DNA from: Caviibacterium pharyngocola
Lineage (GTDB): Bacteria > Pseudomonadota > Gammaproteobacteria > Enterobacterales > Pasteurellaceae
Direction of reading: 5' to 3'
Assembly (NCBI RefSeq): GCF_002795405.1
Contig: NZ_PHGZ01000014.1
Coordinates: 1-35,262, forward strand
DNA: 35,262 bases
Every line of letters starts with the position of its first letter. Position 1 is the first letter of the stretch. The position numbers and the translations under genes are program-made. The notes below the pieces were generated by a model. That model searched no databases, was not told where the DNA came from, and worked only from the letters and a program-made list of their open reading frames with translations. Below are positions 15,088 to 23,552 of this stretch, piece after piece.

Positions 15088-15420
15088 ATGAAAACACAAC
15101 ATCATTTTGGCAAACTCATTGTTATCGCATTATCCGTATTCACTTTTTCGGTTTCGGTATCTGCTACCGAACAGGAACAACTCACCCAGGCAATGAAACA
15201 ATTGGATGCCGCTAAACTTTCACTCAAACGAGCCTTAAAAGAAGCATCCACTTCGCCGAAAACCCGCGAATATTTCGATTATGCCGCTGCCGAACGCGAT
15301 ATAAATACGATTAAAGCTGGTATCAACCAATATATCAATCCAAGTCGTGCAATTCCTCGTGATCCGAAAGCAATGCGTACCTTGACTGAAGATTACAGTA
15401 AGCAACGTACCACTAAATAA
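15088..15420 (+). CDS. RAQPRD-family ICE protein (TIGR01690)
   Basis: This 110-aa periplasmic protein has a signal peptide ending near SVSA (residue 26). A short helical region leads to YFDYAAAERDINTIKAGINQ and the family hallmark SRAIPRDPKAM, a variant of RAQPRDP. The gene opens the second half of the plus-strand transfer operon, after a terminator, and is followed 11 bases later by the PFL_4701 gene. The exact function is unknown, but it is a constant component of this secretion-system class. Confidence 0.85.
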   Translation: MKTQHHFGKLIVIALSVFTFSVSVSATEQEQLTQAMKQLDAAKLSLKRALKEASTSPKTREYFDYAAAERDINTIKAGINQYINPSRAIPRDPKAMRTLTEDYSKQRTTK

Positions 15421-15431
15421 GGAGCTTTGTG

Positions 15432-15668
15432 ATGTCCGGAACAAGCCCGATTGAAGTATTTGAAACTGCTAGTGGAATGAATCCAACCAGTTTAAAAATT
15501 GTATTAACGGTGATTTTTGTTGCCGGAGTTTTGCTGGCTTATGCCTGGGCAGTCAATAGCGGTTTCAAGGGATTTACACTTGGAAACGGCACGATATGGT
15601 CATTTCTCATTCTCGTTCTCAAAGGACTAGCATTACTCATCTGTCTCATCTTATTTTTTATCTACTAG
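15432..15668 (+). CDS. ICE membrane protein, PFL_4701 family (TIGR03758, DUF3262)
   Basis: This 78-aa protein has two transmembrane helices (about residues 22-42 and 57-77) and a conserved-looking N-terminus, MSGTSPIEVFETASGM. It lies between the RAQPRD and PFL_4702 genes, as is usual for the class. ATG at 15432 is preferred over GTG at 15429. Confidence 0.8.
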   Translation: MSGTSPIEVFETASGMNPTSLKIVLTVIFVAGVLLAYAWAVNSGFKGFTLGNGTIWSFLILVLKGLALLICLILFFIY

Positions 15669-15688
15669 TAAATAAAAAGGAGTTCATT

Positions 15689-16078
15689 ATGAACAAAATT
15701 AAATCATTCTTTCAAAAACTCTCTCAACATTATCTTAGCGTAATGTTGTTACTGTGGGGGGCGACTCAACAAGCATTAGCAGCTGGGCCGGATGCGTCAA
15801 AAATTCCAGAGTTCAAAATCCCCGGTGTTGATAGTACCACGAAAGATCCGATTGAAATTATTACCATTGTTGCAAAATCATTAGTTACGCTCGCTGCGGT
15901 ACTCTTAGCTGCCGGTTCAATTTTTGTGGTCGTTAAAGCACTGATCAGTATCTACAACGAAGCAACTTCTGAAAATGGTAAAAAAGGTTGGGGACATTTT
16001 ATTGTTGCCTTAATTATCGGCTTTATCGTTATTTTCTTCTGCTTGTGGTTAGTCAAACTCGCAGTAGATCTATTCTAA
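15689..16078 (+). CDS. Pilin-like ICE protein, PFL_4702 family (TIGR03745, DUF2976)
   Basis: This 129-aa protein starts with a signal-like sequence (cleavage near ALAA, residue 32), followed by a short polar part (PDASKIPEFKIPGVDSTTKD) and two hydrophobic helices (about residues 56-77 and 101-127). That layout is shared with type IV secretion pilins such as VirB2/TraA, and the family is considered the pilin analogue. The start at 15689 follows aaaaggag; an earlier in-frame start lies within the PFL_4701 gene. Confidence 0.75.
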   Translation: MNKIKSFFQKLSQHYLSVMLLLWGATQQALAAGPDASKIPEFKIPGVDSTTKDPIEIITIVAKSLVTLAAVLLAAGSIFVVVKALISIYNEATSENGKKGWGHFIVALIIGFIVIFFCLWLVKLAVDLF

Positions 16079-16099
16079 ACATCGTTATGGAGATCGACT

Positions 16100-16468
16100 A
16101 TGAGCACTTCAGTAGAAGAAGATATTGCCTTTTTACCTACGAGACTTAATCGTGAAGCAACGGTGTACGGTGGAATGACAGTTACCGAGTTCGGTATCTC
16201 TGCCGTGATTGGTTTTGTCATCGGTTTAATAGTCGGTCTCTTTCTATGGATATTAACCGGTTTTTGGTTACTAATGCCGGCATTAGCAATGCTCCTATGT
16301 ATCGTGACTGTTTTAATCGGTAAAAGTGTGGTTGCTAGAATGAAACGCGGTAAACCGGAAGCCTATTTGAATCGTTTGATTGAAGTCAAAATGGATAATT
16401 GGCTATCCGGTGGGCGATTTATCGAACGTGATGGATTTTGGGCAACTCGCAGACAATGGGGGAAATAA
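16100..16468 (+). CDS. TraL-like conjugative transfer protein (TIGR03750, DUF3487)
   Basis: This 122-aa protein has FLPTRLNREATVYGGMTVTE at its N-terminus, typical of DUF3487/TraL-like proteins. Two close membrane helices follow (about residues 30-72), then a basic C-terminal part (KRGKPEAYLNRLIEVK). It probably helps assemble the inner-membrane base of the channel. The stop TAA at 16466 lies two bases before the GTG of the next gene. Confidence 0.8.
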   Translation: MSTSVEEDIAFLPTRLNREATVYGGMTVTEFGISAVIGFVIGLIVGLFLWILTGFWLLMPALAMLLCIVTVLIGKSVVARMKRGKPEAYLNRLIEVKMDNWLSGGRFIERDGFWATRRQWGK

Positions 16469-16470
16469 TA

Positions 16471-17112
16471 GTGAGCCAATTAAAAGGAGCCATTAACGAG
16501 AAACGCAGCCATATCAACACACTACGGTTCATCATCGGTGTATTGGGTGTCATTTGTCTGTGTTTAATCGGCGTGATTTTTACTGCACCTGATAGACTAC
16601 AAATATTTAATCCACCTGATTTGCGATCCGGCAGCCAACGCCCTTGGTGGGAAGTGCCTAATTCCACCGTGTACGCATTTGCCTACCAAACTTTTCAACA
16701 ACTTAATCGTTGGACGGTAAACGGCCAAGTGGATTACAAAAACAATATTGAAAATTTACAACCACTACTTACCCCTGGATGCCAACGATTTTTACAACAA
16801 GATTATGCGGATAGACAGCGTTACGGTGAATTGCGTGACCGTACTCGCGGAATCTATGAAATTATCGGTCGTGGTTTTAGCGATGATAAAGTTCAAGTTT
16901 TGAGCCGAGACAGCTGGATTGTCAATTTAGATTTAAGTGTCGATGAATATTTCCAAGATGAGCCGGTAAAACGCGTATTTACCCGATTCCCTATCAGTAT
17001 TGTGCGTATGGATGTAGATATGCAACGTAATCCGTGGGGGCTTGGATTTAACTGTTACAGTTCAACACCGTTACGCCTAGAGGGGGTTGAATCCACAGAG
17101 GGAGCGAAATAA
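16471..17112 (+). CDS. TraE-like ICE protein, PFL_4703 family (TIGR03746, DUF2895)
   Basis: This 213-aa protein has one N-terminal membrane anchor (about residues 18-41) and a periplasmic domain, as in TraE/VirB8-type proteins. Typical segments are PWWEVPNSTVYAFAYQTFQQ and RYGELRDRTRGIYEI. A GTG start at 16471, two bases after the previous stop and with gggggaaa just upstream, gives the expected N-terminus SQLKGAINEKRSHINTLRF. An ATG at 16456 is a weaker alternative. The stop overlaps the next ATG (TAATG). Confidence 0.85.
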   Translation: MSQLKGAINEKRSHINTLRFIIGVLGVICLCLIGVIFTAPDRLQIFNPPDLRSGSQRPWWEVPNSTVYAFAYQTFQQLNRWTVNGQVDYKNNIENLQPLLTPGCQRFLQQDYADRQRYGELRDRTRGIYEIIGRGFSDDKVQVLSRDSWIVNLDLSVDEYFQDEPVKRVFTRFPISIVRMDVDMQRNPWGLGFNCYSSTPLRLEGVESTEGAK

Positions 17113-18053
17113 TGAAAACATCACAATATTTATTACCGCTATTAGCATTAACAGCCATTCCAATGGCTCAAGCAGAAATCCTGATGAAATGGGAGCGAAC
17201 ACCGTTACCGATTGATTTACAGGTCAAAACCGAACGTATTATTTTTGTCGATAAAAATGTACGTGTTGGTTATCCGCCTGAATTAAAAGATAAACTCCGT
17301 ATTCAATCCACCGGTGGGGCGGTTTATCTTGAAGCATCCGCTGAATTTCCAAGTACCCGATTACAACTGCGTGATGTCAGTACCGGTGAAATGATTTTAC
17401 TTGATGTGATGGCTAAAAATAAAGTGGCTAACCCTCAAGAATCGATCCGTTTTTTGTATAACGAAAGTGTGGCTAAGCAAACCAATTCAAATGTACAACA
17501 AGACGACCCGATTAATATGATGGACGTTCGTCCTAATTTACCTGTACCGGCAGTCTTGACCCGTTATGCTGCTCAAATGCTCTATGCTCCATTACGTACC
17601 GTTGAACCGTTAAATGGCGTACGTCAAGTAGCTCATCGCTTACCGGCTAAAATTACCACATTGCTTCCGGCGTATTCTATTCAAGCCGTTCCGTTGATGA
17701 GCTGGCAACTGGACAATTACGTCGTCACGGCTATTCGTTTACAAAATCGTGGTAGCTCCAGAATTACCCTTGATCCGCGTGAGCTGCAAGGTCGTTTTTA
17801 TGCGGCAACATTCCAACATCATTGGCTTGGTGGTTACGGTAGTAATGAAGATACCACAACCTTGTATTTAGTGACAGAGGGTTTTGCCGATAAAGCGATT
17901 ATTCCGGAAGCTCAAAAGTATACTACCCCTAAGAAAATCAAAGTGAAGAAAACAGTAAAAGTGACTAAAGTGGTGAGTACCTCCCCGACAACGACATCAT
18001 CAACGCCACAGCCAACACCAACGACAAGTACCGTTATTGAACCGCAATATTAG
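17112..18053 (+). CDS. TraK-like ICE protein, PFL_4704 family (TIGR03749, DUF3438)
   Basis: This 313-aa protein has a signal peptide (cleaved after AQA, residue 21) and a periplasmic beta-rich domain. ILMKWERTPLPIDLQVKTER and the later LQGRFYAATFQHHWLG are typical of the family. It corresponds to TraK/VirB9, which joins the inner and outer parts of the secretion core. The C-terminal tail is Lys-Val-rich and then Thr/Pro-rich and low in complexity. Its start overlaps the PFL_4703 stop, so translation is coupled. Confidence 0.85.
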   Translation: MKTSQYLLPLLALTAIPMAQAEILMKWERTPLPIDLQVKTERIIFVDKNVRVGYPPELKDKLRIQSTGGAVYLEASAEFPSTRLQLRDVSTGEMILLDVMAKNKVANPQESIRFLYNESVAKQTNSNVQQDDPINMMDVRPNLPVPAVLTRYAAQMLYAPLRTVEPLNGVRQVAHRLPAKITTLLPAYSIQAVPLMSWQLDNYVVTAIRLQNRGSSRITLDPRELQGRFYAATFQHHWLGGYGSNEDTTTLYLVTEGFADKAIIPEAQKYTTPKKIKVKKTVKVTKVVSTSPTTTSSTPQPTPTTSTVIEPQY

Positions 18054-18062
18054 GAGGTTGAG

Positions 18063-19538
18063 ATGAAAGCTAATAAAATGTTTTTTGTTATTATCGCCAT
18101 CGTCGTTGCGATGGTCGGTGGGATCATTTGGTTCTTATTTGGTGGTACGGGTTCAACGCGTCAAGATCCGGATAACTCGCGTGATGTATTAGATATTTCC
18201 TTAAAAGACTTAACACCGGAAGAACTCCGAGCAATGGGAATCGAGGGCGATACACCGCAAGATACCGTGCGAACCTTAATTGGTACAGTCAAATCCAATA
18301 ACAAAAAAGTAGAAGAAATCATTGCTCAAAATGAACAACTAAATCGAGAAAATGATCGTTTACGAGATAAAAACAACAATCTTGACTACCAAATCGGCGA
18401 AGCAGTTCGAGCCGAAACACAAGGCTTGCTTAATGAAATTCAGACCTTACGGGGGCAACTGGAAACGGCAAAAAATCAGTTAGTCCATCCAAATGGAGAA
18501 AATGTTGCGGTTCAAGGGCAAACTGGTGGCATTGCTGTAGGTAATAGTGAATATAGCGTGAATGGTAATATGCCGGAAGCCTATGGTATGCAATGGGTTG
18601 AACCAAGTGATCGCGTTGGTCTTGATGGTAATGGGAATGTCTTGCTTGACAATGTAAGTGGCACAGCAAAGTTCGGTTTTCCAAATGATTTTTCTGGCAA
18701 CAATAAAAACAGTTCAAGTAGCACCAAAGGACTCCCTCTAATGCCAAATACCGATGAAACATCCGGCAATGCAATCGGTAATGCCATTAATAGTACCTTT
18801 AATCGACACAGCACGCCATTTTATACCATTCCGGATAACTCCACCTTAATGGGGGCGACTGCAATGACTGCTTTAGTGGGACGTGTACCGATTAATAATA
18901 ATGTGACTGAACCCTATCCGTTTAAATTACTGATCAGTAGAGAAAACCTAATGGCTAACGGGATTGAACTACCGGATATTGAGGGAGCGATTGTTTCCGG
19001 CAATGCGACCGGCGATTGGACACTTTCCTGTGTAAGAGGCACGATTACCAGCTTTACCTTTGTTTTCCAAGATGGTCGTATCAATACAGTATCGCAGGGA
19101 GGCTCAAATACGGTTTCTTCAGGAAATCAAGGTAGTCTTGGTTGGTTATCAGATAACAGCGGTATTCCTTGTGTACCGGGTAAACGAAAAACCAATGCCC
19201 CAGAATATCTTACCACAAATTTTTTCTTGTCTGGCGCAGCCGCGGCAGCCCAAGGACTATCACAATCTCAAACTACAACGGTGGTTGATGGTAATAGCAT
19301 TGTAGGAGCCGTAACAGGAGAACAAGGTAAATTTATTCTTGGGCAAGCACTCGGCGGTGGGTTACGTGAGACCGCAGATTGGGTCAGACAACGTTTCGGT
19401 CAAACATTCGATGCCATCTATGTGCCACCTGGCCATAACGTAGCCATTCATATCAGCCAACAAATTGCCATTGATTACGATACCGGTAATCGTAAAGTGA
19501 AATATACGCAAGTATCTAGTTCTAGCAAATTGGATTAA
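18063..19538 (+). CDS. TraB/VirB10-like ICE protein, PFL_4705 family (TIGR03752)
   Basis: This 491-aa protein has one N-terminal membrane helix (about residues 7-27), then a coiled coil (about 75-135; VEEIIAQNEQLNRENDRLRD), a Gly/Asn/Ser-rich linker and a C-terminal beta domain (about 280-491) with GQALGGGLRETADWVRQRFG and YVPPGHNVAIHISQQIAIDY. That order fits VirB10/TraB proteins, which span the envelope and connect channel energy to the outer-membrane pore. It is complete and in its usual place before the lipoprotein TIGR03751 gene. Confidence 0.88.
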   Translation: MKANKMFFVIIAIVVAMVGGIIWFLFGGTGSTRQDPDNSRDVLDISLKDLTPEELRAMGIEGDTPQDTVRTLIGTVKSNNKKVEEIIAQNEQLNRENDRLRDKNNNLDYQIGEAVRAETQGLLNEIQTLRGQLETAKNQLVHPNGENVAVQGQTGGIAVGNSEYSVNGNMPEAYGMQWVEPSDRVGLDGNGNVLLDNVSGTAKFGFPNDFSGNNKNSSSSTKGLPLMPNTDETSGNAIGNAINSTFNRHSTPFYTIPDNSTLMGATAMTALVGRVPINNNVTEPYPFKLLISRENLMANGIELPDIEGAIVSGNATGDWTLSCVRGTITSFTFVFQDGRINTVSQGGSNTVSSGNQGSLGWLSDNSGIPCVPGKRKTNAPEYLTTNFFLSGAAAAAQGLSQSQTTTVVDGNSIVGAVTGEQGKFILGQALGGGLRETADWVRQRFGQTFDAIYVPPGHNVAIHISQQIAIDYDTGNRKVKYTQVSSSSKLD

Positions 19539-19548
19539 GGAGAATACA

Positions 19549-19953
19549 ATGAAACTTAAAATGTTATTCGCCGGTGTCGCCTTATTGACATTAACCGCCT
19601 GTTCTACATCACAAGAGGATTTATTGCCGACTAATGGCGAAACAATGCGTGATATTTGGCAAAGAGGAAGTGGACAAGACAGTCAGTTACAGCTTTATCG
19701 TAGCCAGGATAACCGTTTGCTTGATCCGGTAAATTATATTTCGCCAAACGAACAAAAAAGCTATACCCGTACCGCAGAAAACGAAGCCAATAGCTTATTT
19801 CCGCGTTTACCAAATCCGGATTTGATTATGTATGTGTATCCGCATTTGACGTCATCTGCCGAACAAATGCCGATACCAGGCTATTCAACCATCATTCCAT
19901 TCTATGGACGGACACAATACGCTCAACCGGGTGAACGTACCAGAGGGTTATGA
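19549..19953 (+). CDS. TraV-like conjugative transfer lipoprotein (TIGR03751)
   Basis: This 134-aa protein has lipobox LTAC (Cys18) and the family-typical PNPDLIMYVYPHLTSSAEQM and PGYSTIIPFYGR. It corresponds to the TraV/VirB7 lipoprotein that stabilises the outer-membrane pore of the channel. Its stop overlaps the ATG of the TraC gene (ATGA), so the two are translationally coupled. Confidence 0.88.
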   Translation: MKLKMLFAGVALLTLTACSTSQEDLLPTNGETMRDIWQRGSGQDSQLQLYRSQDNRLLDPVNYISPNEQKSYTRTAENEANSLFPRLPNPDLIMYVYPHLTSSAEQMPIPGYSTIIPFYGRTQYAQPGERTRGL

Positions 19954-22784
19954 TTATGCTCTCAGCACTCAAAGATCTATTTTTATCTTCCCCAACAAAT
20001 AAGGCTCTGGTCAATGAGAATGTAGCACCATCTGCCGCACTTGATACCCCAAGCGAGAATGAAAGTGCGGTCGAAAAAACACAAGTATTACCGCCTAGCT
20101 ATGGTCGAAGCGGTAAGCTCACTCAGAGAAAACATCTCGCCACAATTTACGGGAAAGAACCGTCTTTTATCGATCATTTGCCTTGGTCGGAATATTTGGA
20201 AAATGAGCAAGTGATGTTGCTTGACGATGGTCGTAGCGTAGGAGCGGTTTTTGATATTAAACCGATTGGCACAGAAGGACGTAGCAATGATTATTTGAAT
20301 CGCATTCGTACTTTGGTTAAGGACGCAATTCAAGACAGTTTTGATGAATTTGATATAAACCCCTATGTAGTGCAATTTTATTGCCAAGATGAAACCGATT
20401 TGAAGCCCTATGTTGATAATCTGAAACAATATATTAGTCCGTCAGCCAAAGGCAGTGCATTTACTGAAAACTGGCTCAATACTATGGAAAAGCACCTAAA
20501 TGACATCAGTAAACCAGAGGGATTGTTTATTGATGACCGAGTAACAAATACCGCGTGGTCAGGTCGTATCCGCAAGACTCGAATGGTTATTTACCGTTAT
20601 GTGGACAGCAATGAACAATTTGATGCTATCGATCAGCTAAATAATGCCTGTGATCGCATCAATGGTGCTCTAGCGACCGCCGGATTGCAAACCGAACGGC
20701 AAAACCACCACAATATTCATCAGTGGTTGTTACGTTGGTTTAATCCCAATCCAAGCCGTAATTTTTCAGGTTTGAGTAATAATGAATGCTATCATCTGCT
20801 CGGCACAAATAACGGCGCAGATACGGATAATATCCCATTAATGTGGCAGGATTTCAGTGAAACGTTATTTTATAGTCAACCACAAAGTAAATCACAATAT
20901 TGGTATTTTGATGAACAACCCCACGAAGTTATAGTAGTGGATAATTTGCGTAAGGCTCCCGGTACCGGACATATGACTGGCGAAGTAGTTCGCGGACGTA
21001 ATATCAACGCACTTTTTGATCTTATGCCGGAATCAACCATTATGGTCATTTCCGTAGTTATCTCGCCACAGGATAAATTAGAAGCCCATTTAGAAAAACT
21101 CAGTAGCCGCGCAGTAGGCGATAATTTTGAATCAAGGTACCTTAAACAAGACTGTAATACAGTAACAGAATATCTCAAAGATAAACATAAACTGTATCCT
21201 ACTTCAATGGCGTTTTATTTACGCGGTGAAACAGAAAAACAGCTGCGTGATCGCAGCCGGGATTTACGCACCATTTTGCTCAGTAATAATCTGGTACCGG
21301 TCAAAGAGGGTTCAGAAATTGCACCGCTAAATAGCTATTTGCGCTGGTTGCCGATGAATTTTAACCCACAACAGGATGCAAAGAGTCGCTATTACACCAA
21401 ATATTTCTTTGTACAGCACATTGCCAGTATGTTGCCAGTATTTGGTCGTGAAACTGGTACCGGACATCCGGGCATTACCTATTTTAATCGTGGTGGTGCC
21501 CCTTTTGATTTCGATCCGTTAAATCCAAAAGATCGTTCTAAAAATGGACACAAATTGCTACTCGGTCCAACAGGCTCTGGGAAATCGGCTACGCTCAATG
21601 CTCAAATGGCTCAAGTAATGGCGATTCATCGTCCACGTCTTTTTATTGTGGAAGCCGGTAATTCTTTTGGTTTATTTGCCGATTATGCAGAACGCTACGG
21701 ATTGAGTGTAAATCGTATTTCACTCTCACCAAGCAGTGATATTGTATTGCCATTATTTGCGGAAGCTCATCGTTTATTAGAAATGGATGTGGACGTTGAA
21801 GATGTCCCGGAAGATACCGATGATGACGAAGAAAATGGCGATGAACAACGTGACTTACTTTCTGAAATGGAATTAACTGCACGATTAATGATTACTGGCG
21901 GCGAAACCAAAGAAGACGAAAAAATGAGCCGCGCTGATCGGGCGATGATCCGACGAGCTATTTTAATGGCTACTCAAAAAAGTCATCAGGAAGACCGACA
22001 AACATTAACCGGTGATGTACAACAAGCTTTAGATGCGTTGAGCCGTAGCGATAATGTGCGTGAAGAACGTCGTCCACGTGCCGCAGAAATGGCAGAAGCG
22101 ATGGAAATGTTTTGTACTGGAGTAAACGGTCGATTTTTCAATCGTTCCGGTGAAATCTGGCCAGAAGCGGATATTACGCTTGTGGACTTAGCAATGTTTG
22201 CCCGTGATGGTTATGAAGCAGAACTGGCGATTTCCTATATTTCATTGATTAATCACATCAATAGCTTGGGCGAAAAATATCAGCACAGCTTTAGACCGAT
22301 AGTCAATGTAACGGACGAATCACACATTATTACCGTTAATCCGCTTTTAGCCAAATTTTTGACTAAGGGCTCCAAAATGTGGCGTAAATTGGGGATTTGG
22401 TTATGGTTGGCCACACAAAATATGGATGACTTCCCAAATGAAGCTAGCAAATTACTCAGTATGTTGGAATGGTGGGAATTACTGAACCTTTCCAACGATG
22501 AGGTCGAAGAAGTCAACCGTTTTAGACGGTTGACGGATGCTCAAAAAACAATGCTGTTATCAGCAAAAAAAGCCGATAAAAAATATACGGAAGGTGTGGT
22601 GTTAGCAACCAATATGGAGGCTTTATTTCGCGTTGTACCGCCGAGCTTATTCTTAGCCCTAGGTATGACTGAAAAACACGAGAAAGCAGAACGCCGTCAA
22701 TTAATGATGGAACATCATTGCAGCGAACTCGATGCAGCCTTAATGGTTGCAAAACGCATAGATAAGAACCGGGGGATTGAATAA
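19950..22784 (+). CDS. TraC/VirB4-like conjugative ATPase, PFL_4706 family (TIGR03744)
   Basis: This 944-aa cytoplasmic ATPase powers assembly and substrate transfer of the type IV secretion system. Walker A GPTGSGKS is at residues 539-546 in KLLLGPTGSGKSATLNAQ. Walker B is in PIVNVTDESHII with Asp789 and Glu790. An unusually acidic insert (about residues 614-632; DVDVEDVPEDTDDDEENGD) lies after the P-loop. The N-terminal half includes TraC-like LPWSEYLENEQVMLLDDGRS. ATG at 19950 overlaps the lipoprotein stop; ATG at 19956 is a close alternative. A perfect uptake core lies at 20063. Confidence 0.93.
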   Translation: MIMLSALKDLFLSSPTNKALVNENVAPSAALDTPSENESAVEKTQVLPPSYGRSGKLTQRKHLATIYGKEPSFIDHLPWSEYLENEQVMLLDDGRSVGAVFDIKPIGTEGRSNDYLNRIRTLVKDAIQDSFDEFDINPYVVQFYCQDETDLKPYVDNLKQYISPSAKGSAFTENWLNTMEKHLNDISKPEGLFIDDRVTNTAWSGRIRKTRMVIYRYVDSNEQFDAIDQLNNACDRINGALATAGLQTERQNHHNIHQWLLRWFNPNPSRNFSGLSNNECYHLLGTNNGADTDNIPLMWQDFSETLFYSQPQSKSQYWYFDEQPHEVIVVDNLRKAPGTGHMTGEVVRGRNINALFDLMPESTIMVISVVISPQDKLEAHLEKLSSRAVGDNFESRYLKQDCNTVTEYLKDKHKLYPTSMAFYLRGETEKQLRDRSRDLRTILLSNNLVPVKEGSEIAPLNSYLRWLPMNFNPQQDAKSRYYTKYFFVQHIASMLPVFGRETGTGHPGITYFNRGGAPFDFDPLNPKDRSKNGHKLLLGPTGSGKSATLNAQMAQVMAIHRPRLFIVEAGNSFGLFADYAERYGLSVNRISLSPSSDIVLPLFAEAHRLLEMDVDVEDVPEDTDDDEENGDEQRDLLSEMELTARLMITGGETKEDEKMSRADRAMIRRAILMATQKSHQEDRQTLTGDVQQALDALSRSDNVREERRPRAAEMAEAMEMFCTGVNGRFFNRSGEIWPEADITLVDLAMFARDGYEAELAISYISLINHINSLGEKYQHSFRPIVNVTDESHIITVNPLLAKFLTKGSKMWRKLGIWLWLATQNMDDFPNEASKLLSMLEWWELLNLSNDEVEEVNRFRRLTDAQKTMLLSAKKADKKYTEGVVLATNMEALFRVVPPSLFLALGMTEKHEKAERRQLMMEHHCSELDAALMVAKRIDKNRGIE

Positions 22785-23242
22785 TGGAAACAAGAGAGGC
22801 AGAACAAATTATTGAACATCATCGGTTATTCAATGTCGGTCCAAGAATACAGGCTTTATCCTTTTTTTCTGACCAAGTGCGCTCAGATTTGATTCAATTT
22901 TGTCACCTTATCCAGGCAAAAATTGGGCAAGGAAAATCTTTGAACATCTATCCGCACCGTATATTGCAGCAAGGAATGTGGGCGGTACAACTGGTTGGTG
23001 AACAAGATAAAATTCATTTGCTATTAAATATCGCCGGACGTTTTAAATTAACAATACCAACAGAAAACGAGCCTTGGCCGGTGCGGTGGCAAATTGATAT
23101 TGCCGATCATATTGATGCATATTGGTTTACCGAATTGTTATCACAGGAACTAAAGCTAGAACATACCGTTATACACTTATCCACAAAATCTGTGGATAAG
23201 CAGGGAGAAAGGATCGATGAAACCGGTAAAATCAATTCATAA
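22784..23242 (+). CDS. Hypothetical 152-aa protein after the TraC ATPase gene
   Basis: No family was recognised. The protein is cytoplasmic by appearance, with strand-rich segments such as QQGMWAVQLVGEQDKIHLLL and PWPVRWQIDIADHIDAYWF. It starts in overlap with the TraC stop (TAATG), and its end overlaps the next gene by 26 bases. It is therefore firmly embedded in the transfer operon. Confidence 0.65.
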   Translation: METREAEQIIEHHRLFNVGPRIQALSFFSDQVRSDLIQFCHLIQAKIGQGKSLNIYPHRILQQGMWAVQLVGEQDKIHLLLNIAGRFKLTIPTENEPWPVRWQIDIADHIDAYWFTELLSQELKLEHTVIHLSTKSVDKQGERIDETGKINS

Positions 23243-23537
23243 CGCAAGATGGCTAAAAAACGCACTTTGGATCGTCGGTATTGTGATTTCTGTGGTATTG
23301 GCTACAGTTTTCTTCGGTTATATTGCTGTGACCTTTTTTCCAAGTGTAAATCTGCAGCACTGGTTTCAGCAAACCAAATTTGTGTGGATACTGGTTCGCT
23401 TAGGCATTTATTGTATTGTCGGCGGCTTAGTGTACACCATTCATAGACATCAACCAGTATCCGGCAAAGCAATCGGACTATTGGTATTCGGTATCTCACT
23501 ATTTGAAATACTGAATATTCTCTACATCATTGGTTGA
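23217..23537 (+). CDS. Small three-helix membrane protein in the transfer operon
   Basis: This 106-aa protein has three hydrophobic segments (about residues 15-39, 55-75 and 83-105) and a basic N-terminus. No family was recognised. A ggagaaagg ribosome site lies inside the end of the previous gene, and TraG-N starts 16 bases after its stop. It probably belongs to the inner-membrane complex of this ICE branch. Confidence 0.65.
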   Translation: MKPVKSIHNARWLKNALWIVGIVISVVLATVFFGYIAVTFFPSVNLQHWFQQTKFVWILVRLGIYCIVGGLVYTIHRHQPVSGKAIGLLVFGISLFEILNILYIIG

Positions 23538-23552
23538 ATCAGGGAGAGTATA

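Noticed and set aside
18430-18774. His/Tyr-rich 114-aa minus-strand frame
   Set aside because: Antisense to the low-complexity linker of the PFL_4705 gene; its composition is a by-product of that linker.
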